Below, one piece after another: positions 63,563-64,000 of a DNA stretch of 64,000 nt. Below the pieces are notes generated by a model. The model was not told the DNA's origin. It did no database searches and saw only the letters and a program-made list of their open reading frames with translations. The stretch is from the NCBI RefSeq assembly GCF_963576615.1, contig NC_088711.1:5642001-5706000 (forward strand), written 5' to 3'. The number at the start of each line of letters is the position of its first letter. Within the stretch, counting starts at the first letter, position 1. This stretch comes from Watersipora subatra. Taxonomy: Eukaryota > Bryozoa > Gymnolaemata > Cheilostomatida > Watersiporidae. Both the position numbers and the translations under genes were made by a program.

Positions 63563-63780
63563 CATTACTATATATTGCGATGTATTGCTAAACACTACGA
63601 TATATGTACTGCTATACACCACTATACAATGCTATACACCGCTACATATTGCTACATACTACTATACACTGTTGTATATTACTGTACACGACTGTATATT
63701 GCTATACGTGTGACTGTATATTGTTATACACTACTATATATTGCTATACACTGCTATACTGTAATACCTAGTTGTGCAGC
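63563..63780. repeat. Degenerate ATA-rich tandem repeat, right part
   Basis: Continuation of the TGCTATATATTGCTATACAC-like repeat seen at 62230-62376. Confidence 0.75.
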
Positions 63781-63960
63781 TATACATAGCTAACATAGTT
63801 TTGGGGTTATAGTGTTATACAGTCATAGCTAGCTATTTAAGTACATTGTATATAAAGTGTATATCTGATATGTAGTGCATTAATAGTGTAGTGCATATCT
63901 GATATGACTGCATTCAGCAAACAGCAGCCTGAAACAAACACCATCTATCAGTTATAAAAA

Positions 63961-64000
63961 GAGTGTCTGAGAGTGTCTGAGAGTATCTGAAAGATTCTGA
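63961..64000. repeat. Start of a 10-bp tandem repeat at window edge
   Basis: Four imperfect copies of GAGTGTCTGA run off the right edge. Confidence 0.6.

Overview
This is nuclear DNA from an animal, AT-rich and full of repeats. The evidence is GT-AG introns, two conserved eukaryotic genes (NMD3 and TWNK/Twinkle), SEA-domain mucin-like exons, a Ty3/gypsy retrotransposon primed by an animal-type tRNA-Leu, and several TIR transposons. A marine invertebrate, probably a lophotrochozoan such as a mollusc or bryozoan, would fit, but the species cannot be read from the sequence.

Layout. (1) 0.1-2.3 kb: DNA-transposon remnants sharing the terminal motif TGTGACGCGCGGGACA. (2) 2.5-6.9 kb: a Ty3/gypsy element with an intact 1361-residue Gag-Pol ORF, a complete 3' LTR and only a 38-bp 5' LTR stub. 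(3) 7.9-8.6 kb, minus strand: three early coding exons of NMD3. The rest of that gene should lie off the left edge, so items 1 and 2 probably sit in its intron. (4) 8.9-18 kb: mostly non-coding, with a TIR element carrying a 52-bp palindrome, a 715-bp foldback, a hAT-like fossil and a 12-bp minisatellite. (5) 18.15-33.31 kb, plus strand: the complete mitochondrial DNA helicase gene TWNK, reconstructed as 13 exons coding for 644 residues, with introns full of minisatellites and small TIR elements. (6) 34.8-61.6 kb, minus strand, convergent with TWNK: four tandem copies of a three-exon cassette. Two short exons encode a SEA domain and one long exon encodes a Thr/Glu/Asp/Tyr-rich repeat domain. 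All intact junctions keep phase, so they can form one giant mucin-like protein. The upstream cassettes are intact; the downstream ones are decaying through stops, frameshifts and deletions. The 5' end (signal peptide) was not found and probably lies beyond the right edge. (7) 62.2-63.8 kb: a TA-flanked TIR element inserted into an ATA-rich tandem repeat.

The genes do not form a pathway. NMD3 exports 60S ribosomal subunits, TWNK unwinds mitochondrial DNA, and the SEA/Thr-rich protein is probably extracellular. The most unusual features are the modular SEA-mucin gene with its higher-order repeats, two tandem arrays that amplify a 5' splice site, and a Twinkle that keeps the paired cysteines lost in human Twinkle.
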